A stretch of DNA of 64,000 bases from Intrasporangium chromatireducens Q5-1 (GCF_000576575.1 NZ_AWQS01000001.1:1-64000), one strand, 5' to 3'; counted from the stretch's first letter, positions 1 through 10,400 are shown. Notes: a model not told the origin generated them from the sequence alone. Translations and numbers: made by a program.

Positions 1-2372
1 TTCTTGACGAACTGCGCCTCGTCGAGCACGAGCCCGCGCCACTGCCGCGCGCGGAAGCCGTCCTCGTCGAGGCGGAAGATGGCGTATGACGTCACGACGA
101 CGTGGGCGCCGACGGTGGCCTCCGCGACCGGGACCCCACGCCGCCGCTCGGTCTCGGTGAGCCCCACAACGTGAAGGTTGGGCGTGAAGCGGGCCGCCTC
201 CCGCAGCCACGCGCTGACGACGCTGGTGGGCGCGACGACGAGCAGGGGCTCGTCCGGAGTGAGCGACCCTGCCGCCCGGGCGCGCTCGGCCATCGCCAGG
301 GTCTGGAGCGTCTTGCCGAGGCCCATGTCGTCGGCGAGGATGCCGCCGAGGTCGTGATCCCAGAGCAGGGAGAGCCAGTGGTAGCCATCGAGCTGGTAGT
401 GCCGCAGCTCGGCGTCGACGCCGGCCGGCACGTCCGGCCGAGGGAGGTCCTCGAGCATGAGCAGTGCACCGACGGACCGAGCCCACCGCTCGCTCTGGTG
501 CGTGACCACGCCGAGCTCGACGAGCTCGGCCCACATGCCGGCCTGGAAGCGGTTGATGCGCAGCCGGTCCGGCTCACGGTCCTGCAGCCCTCGGGCCTCG
601 GCGACGATCCGCCGCAGTGCGCGCAGGGCGGGCACGTCGAGGGAGAACCACGTGCCGTTGTCGAGGATGAGGTGCTCCTCGCCGAGGGACAGCGCGGTGA
701 GGAGCCGCGCGAGGGGCACGGGGTGGCCGTCGACGGTGATGTCGATGCCGAGCCCGAACCAGTCGAGCTGTGGCCCGTCCTCGGCAGGGGAGGAGAAGAG
801 GTCGCCGGGCTCGGGGTCGCTCGTTGAGACGGAGACGAGCGGTGCGGCGGTCGTCTCCGTGTAGGCGGGCAGGTCGCCGGCGACGGACACGTCGATGTCG
901 TCGCGGCGCTCGAGCTCGGGCAGCACGTCCCGGACGAAGCGAACCGTGTCCATGCCGGTCAGTTCGGGGTCCGCCACGACGGCGACACCGGTGAGGTCAT
1001 CCTTGGCAGTGCGCAGCCCCGGCACGGCGTCGAGGACGTCGAGGCTGGTGAGCAGGGCCTGCTCGGCCGCGCTGTCGCGGGCAACGGGAGGGCCGCCGCG
1101 CGCGCCGTCTCCGCGGAGTGGCACGTCGATCCGGTCGCGTCCGACGTCGTAGCGGAAGGCCCAGTGCAGGCGCAGCCGGTGCTCTGGCTCGACGGTGAGC
1201 CGCAGGGCGAGCCGGGGCGGCAGGACCTCCGGCAGCTCGACGGTGTCGTCGCTGGAGATGACCCGGGCCTGCTGGCGCAAGGTCGGGTAGTAGTGCTGAA
1301 GGAAGCGGTCCACGTCGGCGGCGGGGACGTGGACGGTTCGCCCCATCAGCGCCGCGAGCCCCGGGTCGACCGCCTCGGCGAACCGGGCGAGCACCAGTTC
1401 GTCCTGCAGCTGGACGAACAGCCCGTGCGGCGGCGAGCCGATGACGTGCCGTGGGCCGTCAGTGGGGAGCGAAGGCGGGAGGTTGCCGCGCACCGTGAGC
1501 GCGCCGGCGCTCGTCGTCGACAGGTCGAGGACCGGGGCGATCGGTTCCGGCAGGAGACGGACCGCGTGCTGGCCACGGTTGCCCGTCACGAGCGTGACCC
1601 CCGCCGCGAGCGCCTCCTCGAGGAGGCGCCAGAAGGCCAGGCCCAGGTCGTCGACCGCGACGGTCTGGTTCGACGAGTAGAAGTAGCCGTTGGTGCGGGT
1701 GCGCTCCCACAGCTGGAAGGCGCGGACCGCGGAACGGTGCTCCGGGTTGATCGCGCCGCTGCGATAGCCGTACTCCAGGTCCTGCCAGCTCACGCCGGTG
1801 CGCACCCAGCCGCCGTTGGCTCCCGCGGTGAGCGGCCGCAGCGTGAGGCGCGGCTGCGCCTGGCTCTTGGCGAAGCGCGTCGCTGGAGTGCTGACCTCGG
1901 CGAGGAGTGCCAGCGGCTTGCCCCGGCTCGTGTCCGCGGCGGGAGCAGCAGGGCGAACGATGGCGTCGAAGACCGTTTGCCAGGCGGGCGGTTCCGCGGA
2001 GCCGGCCAGTGCCGGGTCACGCGGGCTGCCTGCAGTGTCGAGCCCATCGACCCCTGCGATGCCCCGCGCGGCGAGGACCGCCGCGACGACGTGCTTGCAG
2101 TCGAGCTCCATGGGGCACGTGCACGTGCTCGACCAGGAGAGACCCTCGCCCTGCGCGTCGTCGCCATCCTCGTCGAGGCTCACCGTCGTCGTGTAGGCGC
2201 TGGCGCGGTGACCCTTGACCTTCGCCACGACGAGGGTGCCGCCTCTGCCGATCGTGCACTTCACGACCCGGTTCTGGCGCGAGTAGCGGCGCCCGCGGTC
2301 GACCGTCGTGTCGCCCAGCTCGGCGCGGAGGTGCGCCTCGTCGAGGAACGTGAGCCAGGGTGCAGCGGTCAT
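1..2372 (-). CDS. SNF2-family DEAD/DEAH helicase with SWIM zinc finger (3' end cut by window)
   Basis: The ATG at 2370-2372 opens a frame that stays open to base 1, so about 790 residues are visible and the C-terminal helicase half lies outside the window. Near residue 70-85 a SWIM zinc finger (C-x-C-P...C-K-H-V) is visible. A long SNF2_N linker region follows, then Walker A DDMGLGKTLQTLA and the DEAQ box LVLDEAQFVKN near the window edge. This is the usual layout of actinobacterial SWIM-SNF2 ATPases, which translocate on double-stranded DNA; their substrate in the cell is not established. The gene is divergent from the acetoacetyl-CoA synthetase gene, with about 130 bases between the two starts. 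Large plus-strand open frames over it are shadows. Confidence 0.9.
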   Translation of the reverse strand, partial: MTAAPWLTFLDEAHLRAELGDTTVDRGRRYSRQNRVVKCTIGRGGTLVVAKVKGHRASAYTTTVSLDEDGDDAQGEGLSWSSTCTCPMELDCKHVVAAVLAARGIAGVDGLDTAGSPRDPALAGSAEPPAWQTVFDAIVRPAAPAADTSRGKPLALLAEVSTPATRFAKSQAQPRLTLRPLTAGANGGWVRTGVSWQDLEYGYRSGAINPEHRSAVRAFQLWERTRTNGYFYSSNQTVAVDDLGLAFWRLLEEALAAGVTLVTGNRGQHAVRLLPEPIAPVLDLSTTSAGALTVRGNLPPSLPTDGPRHVIGSPPHGLFVQLQDELVLARFAEAVDPGLAALMGRTVHVPAADVDRFLQHYYPTLRQQARVISSDDTVELPEVLPPRLALRLTVEPEHRLRLHWAFRYDVGRDRIDVPLRGDGARGGPPVARDSAAEQALLTSLDVLDAVPGLRTAKDDLTGVAVVADPELTGMDTVRFVRDVLPELERRDDIDVSVAGDLPAYTETTAAPLVSVSTSDPEPGDLFSSPAEDGPQLDWFGLGIDITVDGHPVPLARLLTALSLGEEHLILDNGTWFSLDVPALRALRRIVAEARGLQDREPDRLRINRFQAGMWAELVELGVVTHQSERWARSVGALLMLEDLPRPDVPAGVDAELRHYQLDGYHWLSLLWDHDLGGILADDMGLGKTLQTLAMAERARAAGSLTPDEPLLVVAPTSVVSAWLREAARFTPNLHVVGLTETERRRGVPVAEATVGAHVVVTSYAIFRLDEDGFRARQWRGLVLDEAQFVK

Positions 2373-2505
2373 GGGCGTCCTGCTGGTCGTGCGTGGCGGT
2401 CGGCGTTCAGCCTACGGCTGCGCACTCCACCGTCTGCCCCGGCCCGGCAGCGGCGTCCGTAGCATGTGGCCGGGACCGCCGAGCGCGAAGGAGCCGAGGA
2501 CAGAG

Positions 2506-4467
2506 ATGGTCGAACCCCTGTGGACGCCAACCGAATACCAACTGAGGGACAGCGCCCTCGCGCGCTTCCAGCGGCAGGCGGCGCAGCGGCATACCGTCCC
2601 GTCGGAGGGGTTCGACCCACTCTGGCGCTGGTCCACGACGGAGGTGGCCGATTTCTGGTCCGAGGTGTGGGACTGGTTCGGACTCCCGCCCCGCCCGGCA
2701 GACGCGCCCGTCCTCGAGGGCGACCACATGCCCGGCGGCTACCGCTGGTTCCCCGGCATGCGGCTCAACTATGCGGAGTTCCTTCTGGCACAGGGAGATC
2801 CGGATGACGTGGCCGTCATCGGCACGACCGAGGCCGGCGGCCGCCGCGCCCTGACCCGGCGTGAGCTGCGCGAGCAGGCGACGGCCTTCGCGGCGACCCT
2901 GCGCCGGCTCGGCATCGGGGAGGGCGACCGGGTCGTCGGCTACCTGCCCAACGTCCCCGAGGCCGTCGTCGCGTTCCTCGGCACGGCCCTGATCGGCGCG
3001 ACGTGGAGCGCCGTCGGGCAGGACTACGCACCCAGCGCGGTCGTGCACCGGTTCGGCCAGCTCGAGCCGCGCGTGCTCGTCACGGCGGACGGCTACCACT
3101 GGGCCGGGCGGCAGGTCGACCGCCTCCCCAGCGTCGACGAGCTCACCACGGGGCTGCCCACCATCGAGCACACCGTCGTCGTCTCGCATCTCGGTGCTGC
3201 GGCGCCGGAGGGGACGATCGCCTGGTCCGATGCCGTCAGTGCGAGCGACACGGAGGAGCCGCTCGAGCCGGCCCCGGTGCCGTTCGAGCACCCGCTCTGG
3301 GTCCTCTACTCGTCCGGCACGACCGGCCTGCCGAAGGGCATGGTCCACAGCCACGGCGGCATCCTGCTCGAGCTGCTCAAGATGCTCTCGCTGCACATGG
3401 ACATCGGTCCGGGCGACCGCTTCTGCTGGTACACCTCGCCGAGCTGGGTCATGTGGAACATCCAGACGTCCGCTCTCGCGGTCGGCGCGAGCATCGTGTG
3501 CCACGACGGCTCGCCGGTGCACCCGACGCCGGCGCGCCTCTGGGAGGTCGTCGCCGACGAGCAGGTGACCTTCCTCGGCATCTCGCCGGGTTTCCTGCAG
3601 GCCTGCGAGAACGCCGGCCTGCGCCCGGGCGAGCAGTTCGACCTGTCGCACCTGCGTGCGATGGGCTCGACCGGCTCGCCGCTCGCCCCGCACCTGCACG
3701 AGTGGGCGTATGACGCTGTCGGCCCGGTCCCGCTGTGGTCGGTCAGCGGCGGAACCGACGTCGGCAGCGGCTTCGCCGTGGGGGCGCCGACCGTGCCGAT
3801 CTGGCCGGGCGAGATCTCCGTGCCGTCGCTCGGGGTCGCCCTCGACGCGTGGGACGACGACGGCAAGCCGGTGCGCGGCATCGTCGGCGAGATGGTCATC
3901 ACCCAGCCGATGCCGAGCATGCCGCTGCACTTCTGGAACGACCCCGACTTCGAGCGCTACCGCGACGCGTACTTCACGGTCTACCCGGGAGTGTGGCGCC
4001 ACGGCGACTGGATCACCATCACCGAGCGCGGCTCCGTCATCATCCACGGCCGGTCCGACTCGACCCTCAACCGCAACGGCGTCCGGATGGGCAGCGCCGA
4101 CATCTACTCGGCCGTCGAGACGATCCCGGAGGTGCTCGAGGCGCTCGTCATCGGTGCAGAGCAGGCGGACGGCTCCTACTGGATGCCGCTCTTCGTCGTC
4201 CTCGAGGACGGCCGCGCGCTCGACGACGACCTCGTGGCGCGGATCAAGGCGGCGATCCGCGACAAGGCGTCACCCCGGCACGTCCCCGACGAGGTCCGCC
4301 AGGTCCGCGCCGTCCCGCACACCCGCACCGGCAAGAAGCTCGAGGTGCCGGTCAAGCGGATCCTGCAGGGCCTGCCGATCACGCGGGCCGCGAACCGGGA
4401 CACGATCGACGACCCGTCGCTGCTCGACGACTTCATGCGGATCCGGCAGGAGCGCTACCCGTCCTGA
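2506..4467 (+). CDS. aacS: acetoacetate--CoA ligase (acetoacetyl-CoA synthetase)
   Basis: A 653-residue ANL-superfamily adenylating enzyme, the usual length for acetoacetyl-CoA synthetases. It would activate acetoacetate (or a close short oxo-acid) to the CoA thioester with ATP in the cytoplasm. The ATP-binding loop YSSGTTGLPKGMVHSHGG, the GGTDVGSGF segment, the HGRSDSTLNRNGVRMGSADI hinge region and the C-terminal RTGKKLEVPVK catalytic lysine region are all present in order. The start at 2506 is preferred because GAGGA lies 5 bases upstream; the frame is open further 5' but those codons lack a ribosome-binding site. Acetyl- or propionyl-CoA synthetase is less likely, given the N-terminal domain and length. 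Confidence 0.93.
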   Translation: MVEPLWTPTEYQLRDSALARFQRQAAQRHTVPSEGFDPLWRWSTTEVADFWSEVWDWFGLPPRPADAPVLEGDHMPGGYRWFPGMRLNYAEFLLAQGDPDDVAVIGTTEAGGRRALTRRELREQATAFAATLRRLGIGEGDRVVGYLPNVPEAVVAFLGTALIGATWSAVGQDYAPSAVVHRFGQLEPRVLVTADGYHWAGRQVDRLPSVDELTTGLPTIEHTVVVSHLGAAAPEGTIAWSDAVSASDTEEPLEPAPVPFEHPLWVLYSSGTTGLPKGMVHSHGGILLELLKMLSLHMDIGPGDRFCWYTSPSWVMWNIQTSALAVGASIVCHDGSPVHPTPARLWEVVADEQVTFLGISPGFLQACENAGLRPGEQFDLSHLRAMGSTGSPLAPHLHEWAYDAVGPVPLWSVSGGTDVGSGFAVGAPTVPIWPGEISVPSLGVALDAWDDDGKPVRGIVGEMVITQPMPSMPLHFWNDPDFERYRDAYFTVYPGVWRHGDWITITERGSVIIHGRSDSTLNRNGVRMGSADIYSAVETIPEVLEALVIGAEQADGSYWMPLFVVLEDGRALDDDLVARIKAAIRDKASPRHVPDEVRQVRAVPHTRTGKKLEVPVKRILQGLPITRAANRDTIDDPSLLDDFMRIRQERYPS

Positions 4468-4516
4468 CAGCGCGAGGAGGTCTGTCGACATCAGTCAACC
4501 GGCACCCTCCTACCGC

Positions 4517-4551
4517 TTGACATCTTCGGAACGTGTTCTGAAGATGGAGGA
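4517..4551 (+). promoter_or_regulatory. toxin-antitoxin promoter with palindromic operator
   Basis: TTGACA at 4517-4522 is a consensus -35 box. A 26-base inverted repeat (4521-4546; 12-base arms CATCTTCGGAAC / GTTCTGAAGATG with one mismatch around GT) overlaps it and runs to just before the antitoxin ATG. A -10 at 4540-4545 (GAAGAT, weak) with 17-base spacing would place transcription start at or next to the ATG at 4552, giving a leaderless mRNA. The GGAGG at 4546-4550 is only one base from the ATG, too close to serve it well. Autorepression by the antitoxin complex is the expected use of the palindrome. Confidence 0.7.
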
Positions 4552-5019
4552 ATGTCAGCCGCCACGGTCTCCCGCTCTGTGCGTTCCTCGGAGCTCTCTC
4601 GCAATCCTGCTGCCGTGTTCAAAGCGGCCGAGGACGGTCCGGTCACCATCACCCGTCGGGATGGTGAGAGCCTCGTTCTGACCAAGAGCAGCGATGCCAA
4701 GAGGCAGCGGGCCGGACTCGAGCTCGCCGCGCACCTGGTGGCTGCATCGCTCTCGCCCGAGGATCAGCCGTTCGAGGAACGGCTACGACTGCCGTTCCCC
4801 TGGACGGAGTTCCTGACCGCTGAGGATCGAGCAACGTTCGCCAAGGAAGTCGTCGATGTTGCCCGTGCCTGCGCGGCCGTGTCGCAGTTCGACCACCTTC
4901 TCGTGACGATCAAGGCATGGCAGTCGACCGCCGAGGCACTCGCATCCGGCTACACCGCGGACGAGGACCTCGACTGGCTCGATGAGCCGGTGCACGCTCC
5001 CGACCCGCGCACCGAGTGA
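4552..5019 (+). CDS. Phd/YefM-like antitoxin with long C-terminal extension
   Basis: 155 residues. The N-terminal ~50 residues (VRSSELSRNPAAVFKAAE...PVTITRRDGESLVLT) match the Phd/YefM DNA-binding fold. The remaining ~100 residues are an acidic, mostly helical tail, longer than in typical 80-90-residue antitoxins, and probably the toxin-neutralising part. It is followed by the toxin gene with a GTGA overlap, and a 26-base palindrome sits directly upstream. The family role is autorepression and neutralisation of the partner toxin. Confidence 0.8.
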   Translation: MSAATVSRSVRSSELSRNPAAVFKAAEDGPVTITRRDGESLVLTKSSDAKRQRAGLELAAHLVAASLSPEDQPFEERLRLPFPWTEFLTAEDRATFAKEVVDVARACAAVSQFDHLLVTIKAWQSTAEALASGYTADEDLDWLDEPVHAPDPRTE

Positions 5020-5357
5020 GCGCCGCCAAGTCGGGGACGGTGCCGCGCCCACTCAAGAGGGGCGAGTTCCGTATCCAGTTCGCGACTTCCCAGGCAGCCA
5101 AAGGATGGGAGGCCCTGCTCGGTACGACGCGCAACGCGCTGGTGGACGCGTGGGACTTCTTGACCCGTACTCCTCAGGAATCCTCGTTCCGATGTCATCA
5201 ACTCAAGGGAGAACTCGCTCGCGTCACGCATCACGGGGAATCTCACGAGAGGTGGCAGTACGAACTCCCTGGGGGCGCGCGCATCTGGTTCTACGTCTCC
5301 GGTCAAACAGTCTTCCTCGTCGACGTTCACACCCATCACCCGAACCAGACGAAGTGA
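5016..5357 (+). CDS. RelE/ParE-type toxin, partner of the upstream Phd-like antitoxin
   Basis: 113 residues starting at a GTG that shares four bases (GTGA) with the antitoxin stop, so translation is probably coupled. The body has the compact alpha-then-beta layout of RelE-like proteins: basic helices around FATSQAAKGWEALL, then LKGELA, a WQYELPGGARIWFYV strand pair and a final VFLVDVHTHH strand with a histidine-rich tail. This resembles the actinobacterial RelE-like/plasmid-stabilisation toxins that act on ribosome-bound mRNA or gyrase; which target applies here cannot be told. A perfect actinobacterial DnaA-box sequence (TTGTCCACA, 5363-5371) follows the stop, probably by chance. Confidence 0.75.
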   Translation: MSAAKSGTVPRPLKRGEFRIQFATSQAAKGWEALLGTTRNALVDAWDFLTRTPQESSFRCHQLKGELARVTHHGESHERWQYELPGGARIWFYVSGQTVFLVDVHTHHPNQTK

Positions 5358-5447
5358 CGCGGTTGTCCACAGGTGGCTGGGCTTGGTCGGCGCGTGCCGC
5401 GCCTGAGGTGACAGGCTGGCGGCTCGAGGCAGACGGAAGGTGGGCCG

Positions 5448-6851
5448 ATGGGCAAGAGCAGCCGGAAGCGCCGTGACGGGCAGGGCGTCAGGCGGGGTGC
5501 AGGTTCCCGGAGTCAGGGCGACGCGTTCGGGCCGGGACGCGCCCGCTCCGCGATGGGCGACATGCCAAGTGCGCCTGACCCCGAGGGCCTTGCGGCGCTC
5601 GTGCCGCAGCTGGTCAACGACGGGCTGATGGCCCTGGACCGTGGCAACGGCGCGGCGGCGGACGACGTGGCGGTCGCCTTCGCGCAGGTGTGTGCCGTCC
5701 CCGTGGCCCGGCGCATCGTCGTCACCCACCTCGGCACGGCGCTGACCGACGCGACGACCGAGGCGTGGCAGCGCGGCTGGCAGCCGGCCGACGTGCACCG
5801 CTACACCGGCCGCGTCCTCGGCACGGCCGAGCAGGCGCTCGCCGTTGACGTCATGAGCCTCGAGCTGCAGCGCTACGCCACCGCCACCGTAGATCCGCGG
5901 TGGCTCGGCCAGCTCGACGAGCTGGACGCGCGTGTCTGGTGGGCGCCATCCCAGACCCTGCTCGACGCGCACCGCGAGCGTGGGCTCGACTGGCTGACCC
6001 TGCTGACCCGGACCCTGTCCGTGCTGCACCTGCTCGTGCGGCTGCCGCGGCTCGAGCTTCTGACGCCCCTGCCCGGGACCGTGGTCGCGCCTCGTTCACC
6101 CAAGGATGGCTCGGGCGGCGCGGACCATCCCGCCGTCGACGAGCGGATCCTCTCCCGCGTGCGACAGCTGCTGGCCAAGGCGGAGTCGACGACGTTCGAG
6201 GCGGAGGCGGAGACGTTCACCGCGGGTGCTCAGGCGCTGATGGCGCGGCACAGCATCGATGCGGCCCTGCTCGCCGCCAGCGACGGCAGCCCGGGCGCTG
6301 GGGACGCACCTCAGGGCCGCCGGATCGGCATCGACAACCCCTACGACGGACCCAAGGCGATGCTCCTCAACGCTGTCGCTGCGGCCAACCGCTGCTCCAT
6401 GGTGTGGAGCCGCGAGCTCGGTTTCGGGACTGTCGTCGGCTTCGAGGCCGACCTCGAGAGCGTCGAGCTGCTCTTCACGTCGCTGCTCGTGCAGGCCACC
6501 CGGGCGGTGACCTCCGCCGGCTCGCGGACGGACGTCTACGGCCGGAGCCGGACGCGGCCCTTCCGGCAGTCGTTCCTGTCTGCCTACGCCCACCGGATCG
6601 GTGAGCGGCTCGAGCAGGTCATGGCGGAGGAGGTCGACGCCGCCGCGGCGGCCGACGGAGGCGGTGGACGCGAGCTCGTCCCGCTCCTCACGGCACGGAC
6701 GGAGGAGGTGAAGCGGGTCGTGGAGGACTGGTTCCCGACCGTGCGGAACCAGACCGTCCGCACCGGACGTGACGCGGAGGGGTGGCACTCGGGCCGCGCA
6801 GCTGCCGACCGGGCGCACCTCGGCGCCGGCGACGAGATCGGGTCCGCCTGA
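5448..6851 (+). CDS. DUF2786 domain protein
   Basis: 467 residues. The N-terminal tail is basic and low-complexity. A middle segment starting DERILSRVRQLLAKAEST and continuing through FTAGAQALMARHSID is the DUF2786 signature. The second half is a mixed alpha/beta domain (residues ~290-450). The function of this family is unknown; members occur in actinobacteria and in phages. The ATG at 5448 has GGAAGG-type spacing. No partner gene is evident, and a strong hairpin closes the gene. Confidence 0.8.
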   Translation: MGKSSRKRRDGQGVRRGAGSRSQGDAFGPGRARSAMGDMPSAPDPEGLAALVPQLVNDGLMALDRGNGAAADDVAVAFAQVCAVPVARRIVVTHLGTALTDATTEAWQRGWQPADVHRYTGRVLGTAEQALAVDVMSLELQRYATATVDPRWLGQLDELDARVWWAPSQTLLDAHRERGLDWLTLLTRTLSVLHLLVRLPRLELLTPLPGTVVAPRSPKDGSGGADHPAVDERILSRVRQLLAKAESTTFEAEAETFTAGAQALMARHSIDAALLAASDGSPGAGDAPQGRRIGIDNPYDGPKAMLLNAVAAANRCSMVWSRELGFGTVVGFEADLESVELLFTSLLVQATRAVTSAGSRTDVYGRSRTRPFRQSFLSAYAHRIGERLEQVMAEEVDAAAAADGGGGRELVPLLTARTEEVKRVVEDWFPTVRNQTVRTGRDAEGWHSGRAAADRAHLGAGDEIGSA

Positions 6852-6861
6852 CCGGGCGCTA

Positions 6862-6892
6862 CGTCACTGCTCACTCTGAGTGAGCAGTGACG
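6862..6892. terminator. bidirectional hairpin terminator
   Basis: Perfect 14-base arms CGTCACTGCTCACT / AGTGAGCAGTGACG around CTG, 11 bases after the DUF2786 stop and 52 bases before the end of the convergent YjbR gene. There is no U-tract, as is common for GC-rich actinobacterial terminators. Confidence 0.75.
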
Positions 6893-6943
6893 CAGGGAGC
6901 TGCCGGCGTTCTCGGTGCGTTCGCGCGTGCGACAGTCGCCTAC

Positions 6944-7312
6944 TCAGCGCGCGTCGAGGTCGGCGGCCAGCTCCTCCGGAGCCCGCATCCGCCAGGCGTC
7001 CGTGACGAGCTCGGTGAGCCGGTCGAGGTCCACCTCGGCCAGGCGCAGCATCACGAGCGGCATCTCGTCATAGGCAGGTGTCGTGAAGAAGAGCTCGGGC
7101 TCGCCGAGCAACAACGCCTGCTTCTCCGCCTCGTCCCCGACGAAGAGCACGGCGATGTCGGTCCGGATGACTCGTCGGTGGCCCGGCTTCCGCTCCGGGT
7201 AGGACCAGACGAAGCCCTTCTTGCCGACGCGGAAGTCGAAGCCTTCGCTCTCGATCTCCTCGACGTGGGGCAGGCCGAGGGCGAGGCGGCGTACGTCGTC
7301 AGCATCGGCCAT
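6944..7312 (-). CDS. MmcQ/YjbR family protein
   Basis: 122 residues with the family pattern: N-terminal DDVRRLALGLPHVEE, a central KGFVW...RTDIAVLF strand region, and a C-terminal helix AEVDLDRLTELVTDAWRMRAP. YjbR-like proteins have a double-wing CyaY-like fold and are annotated as DNA-binding, but no cellular role is established. The gene is monocistronic, convergent with the DUF2786 gene and divergent from the ABC exporter. Confidence 0.85.
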   Translation of the reverse strand: MADADDVRRLALGLPHVEEIESEGFDFRVGKKGFVWSYPERKPGHRRVIRTDIAVLFVGDEAEKQALLLGEPELFFTTPAYDEMPLVMLRLAEVDLDRLTELVTDAWRMRAPEELAADLDAR

Positions 7313-7460
7313 GGCGGGTGTCCTCCTGGGGTGTCGCCCTCATTCTCCCGCCCGAGCAGTCCCGCTGGCCCGGTGCCACCCGAGCGGTCCCGCGCGAGAG
7401 GTCCCACCGGAGAAAAACGGGAGGCGGGCTGTCGGTGGTGGTCGGTAGCGTTCTGTCACT

Positions 7461-10400
7461 GTGACGATGACGCGGCTGGAACAGGACGAGACCCCGAGAA
7501 CGCAGCAGGACGCAGGCGCAGGGGCCGTGCTCCCGGCGGGCCGCACCCCCGTCGACTGGCGCCGCGTTCGTCGCCCGCTCACCATCGTCTGCTTCAGCAT
7601 GTCCCTCACGGGCGCCATCGCGGCGTCCCTCGGCTCGATGGTCGCCGGCCGGCTCGCCGAGCACGCCACCTCGACGCTGGTGTGGCTGCTCGCCATGTGC
7701 GTCATCGGCGGCGCCGTCATCGACACCGTCGCCAAGATGATGTGGGCCATGGTCTGCGACCGGGCCGAGGGCAAGCTGCGCGCCGACCTGCTCGACGCGG
7801 CGATGGACCAGCCGCTCTCCGAGCTGTCCGAACAGGCCGTCGGCGAGGTGCTCGACCGCATCGACGACGACACCTGGGAGGTCGGCCAGCTGATGCGCTG
7901 GGGCGTGTGGCAGGCCGTGCGCACCCTGCTCGCCTCCGGCCCCCTCTGGGTCGTCGCCAGCGTCGCCTGGTGGCCCGCCGCCTTCCTCTTCCCTCTGACC
8001 GGCTTCCTGACCTACTGGGTCGTGCGCAAGCTGCTGCCCCAGGTGGCCGAGCGCAAGGTCGTCGAGGAGGCGGCCTGGACCGACCACGCCGCCTCGACGG
8101 AAGAGGGCGTCGCGGCCCGTGACGACCTGCGCACCGCCCTGGGTCAGGCGCACGTGCTGCGCCGCAACGCCCGGATGGCCGCCAGAGTCCACGCAGCGCT
8201 CGACAAGGTGCTGAGGGTCGAGGCCCGGATCACCCGGCGCAGTGGCGGGCTGCTCCACGGCGCACTGGCCGCGGTCGCGGTCGTCGGCACCGCCCTCGTG
8301 CTCGCCGGTGACCTTTCGACCGCCCGGCTCGTCACGCTCTTCCTCGTCACGACGATGTTCGTCGGTGGCGTCGACATGCTGGCCCGGCACCTGCCTGACC
8401 TGCAGGAGGGCTTCGGTGCGGTGCTCCGGCTGCGGGCCATGCTCGGCGCCCCGGCGGAGCCCACCGGCGGGCTGCCGCTGCGCGACGGGTCGCTCGACGT
8501 GGAGTTCCGCGACCTCGAGTTCAGCTATGGCACCGGCACGTTCGCGCTGCGAGGCATCGACCTCGTTGTCCCGGCCGGGCACACGTGCGCGCTCGTCGGG
8601 CGCACCGGCTCGGGCAAGTCCACCCTGGCCTCGCTGCTCTCCCGCGCGGTCGAGCCGCCGCGCGGCAGTGTCTTCCTCGGCGGCACCGACGTGCGCGACC
8701 TCGACCTGCAGCAGCTGCGCGCCGCGGTCGGCGTCGTCACCCAGCGCACCGAGGTCCTGGCCGGCACGCTCGCGGAGAACATGACGCTCTTCGGTGACGT
8801 GCCGCGTGCCCGCATCGAGGCGGCCGTCGCCGAGCTCGGGCTCACCGACTGGGTGGCCGGCCTGCCCGACGGGCTCGACACCATGCTCGGCCCGGGTGGC
8901 ACGACCCTGTCGGCGGGCGAGGAGCAGCTCGTCGCCTTCGCCCGGCTGCTGGTCCGTGACGTGCGCGTCGTCGTCCTCGACGAGGCGACGGCCCGGATGG
9001 ACCCGGTCACCGAGGCCCGCGTCGTCCGCGCCGCCGACCGGCTCATCTCGGGACGCACGGGCATCCTCGTCGCCCACCGGCTCTCCACGACCGAGCGGGC
9101 GGAGCAGGTCGCCGTCCTCGAGTCGGGTCGGGTCGTCCAGCAGGGCCCGCGAGGTCGGCTCGCCTCGGCCGACGGGCCGTTCCGCCGGCTCCTCGAGGCC
9201 GCCGCGCACGAGGTCGTCGTCGAGGAGCACCACCACGAGGACGCCGCTATCGGCTCGGTGCGTCGCAGCACCACCCCGCCGCCGCCCCCGGTGTTGAAGC
9301 CGACGCCGAGCCTCGGGCGGCAGGTCCTCCACGCGGTGCGCGTCCAGCCGCAGTGGGGCCTGCTCGGCGCCTCGCTCTTCCTCGTCGCCTCCCTGACCGG
9401 AGCGTTCGGTGCCGTCACCGGGTGGATCTGGGGCCTCGTCGTCACCGACCTGCAGGGCGGGCGCAACCCCGGCTGGCTCACCGCAGCGCTCGTCGTCTCG
9501 CTCATCGTCGGCCCGCTCGTCCTGTCGCAGGCGTTCCGCTCCTATCCGCACTGGTGGGTCGAGGTGCGGCTCCGGGTGCGGGCCGCGGTGCTGGCCGGTC
9601 AGACGGCCCAGCGTCGGCTCGTGCGCACCCCGCCGGGTGAGGTCGTCGCACGCACGATGGACGCCGACCGGCTCGCCCGCTACACCGACCGCTGGGTCGA
9701 CTTCGTCAACGGCCTCATCGTCGCGTCGATGACCGCCCTCATCGCCGGGACGTGGCTCGCGGGTGCGGTGCTGCTCACCGTCATGGTCATCTCCGCGCTC
9801 GCCTCGACGCTCGGCCGGCCGGTGGCCGGCCGCTCGGCCGCGGCGGCCTCGACGGCGCGGGCGAACTTCGGCCGGTCGCTCGTCTCGGCGCTCGAGTCGA
9901 TCCGCACGGTCAAGCTCGCCGCGGCCACGCCGCAGGTCCACTCGCACCTGCGCCGGGTCGACGGCGGCCGGGTCGACGCTGCCGTCCGGGAGCACCGGGT
10001 CCAGGCCCTGCTCGACGGCGTGCCGATCGTCATGGTCCAGGGCGGCGTCGTCGCCGCGTGGGCCGGCTATCTCCACGGCACGTGGCCGCTCGCGATCACT
10101 CTGCTCGTCGCGAACGCCGTCAGCGGCTTCGACTGGTTCGGCCGGGTCGCCGGCTCGGTCGTCACCGAGGCGCCCGGTGTCCGGGCCTGGATGAACGCCA
10201 CGAGCGAGCTCGCCGGTGGCGGCGACCTGATGGACCTGCCGCCCGGCATGGACCTCGTCCACGGCCTCGCGAACGAGCCGGAGCCGGGTCCGCGCGAGCC
10301 GCTGCGCAGCCTCACCCTCCGTGGGCTCACGGCGGTCCACGACGACGGCACCATCGGCGTCGAGGACGTCGACCTGCACGTCGAGGCGGGCGAGCTCGTC

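Noticed and set aside
1164-2462. Plus-strand open frame opposite the SNF2 gene
   Set aside because: The minus-strand translation has SWIM, Walker A and DEAQ motifs; the plus frame has none.
5363-5371. TTGTCCACA as part of a replication origin
   Set aside because: A single DnaA-box match with no cluster of boxes, dnaA, dnaN or AT-rich unwinding region.
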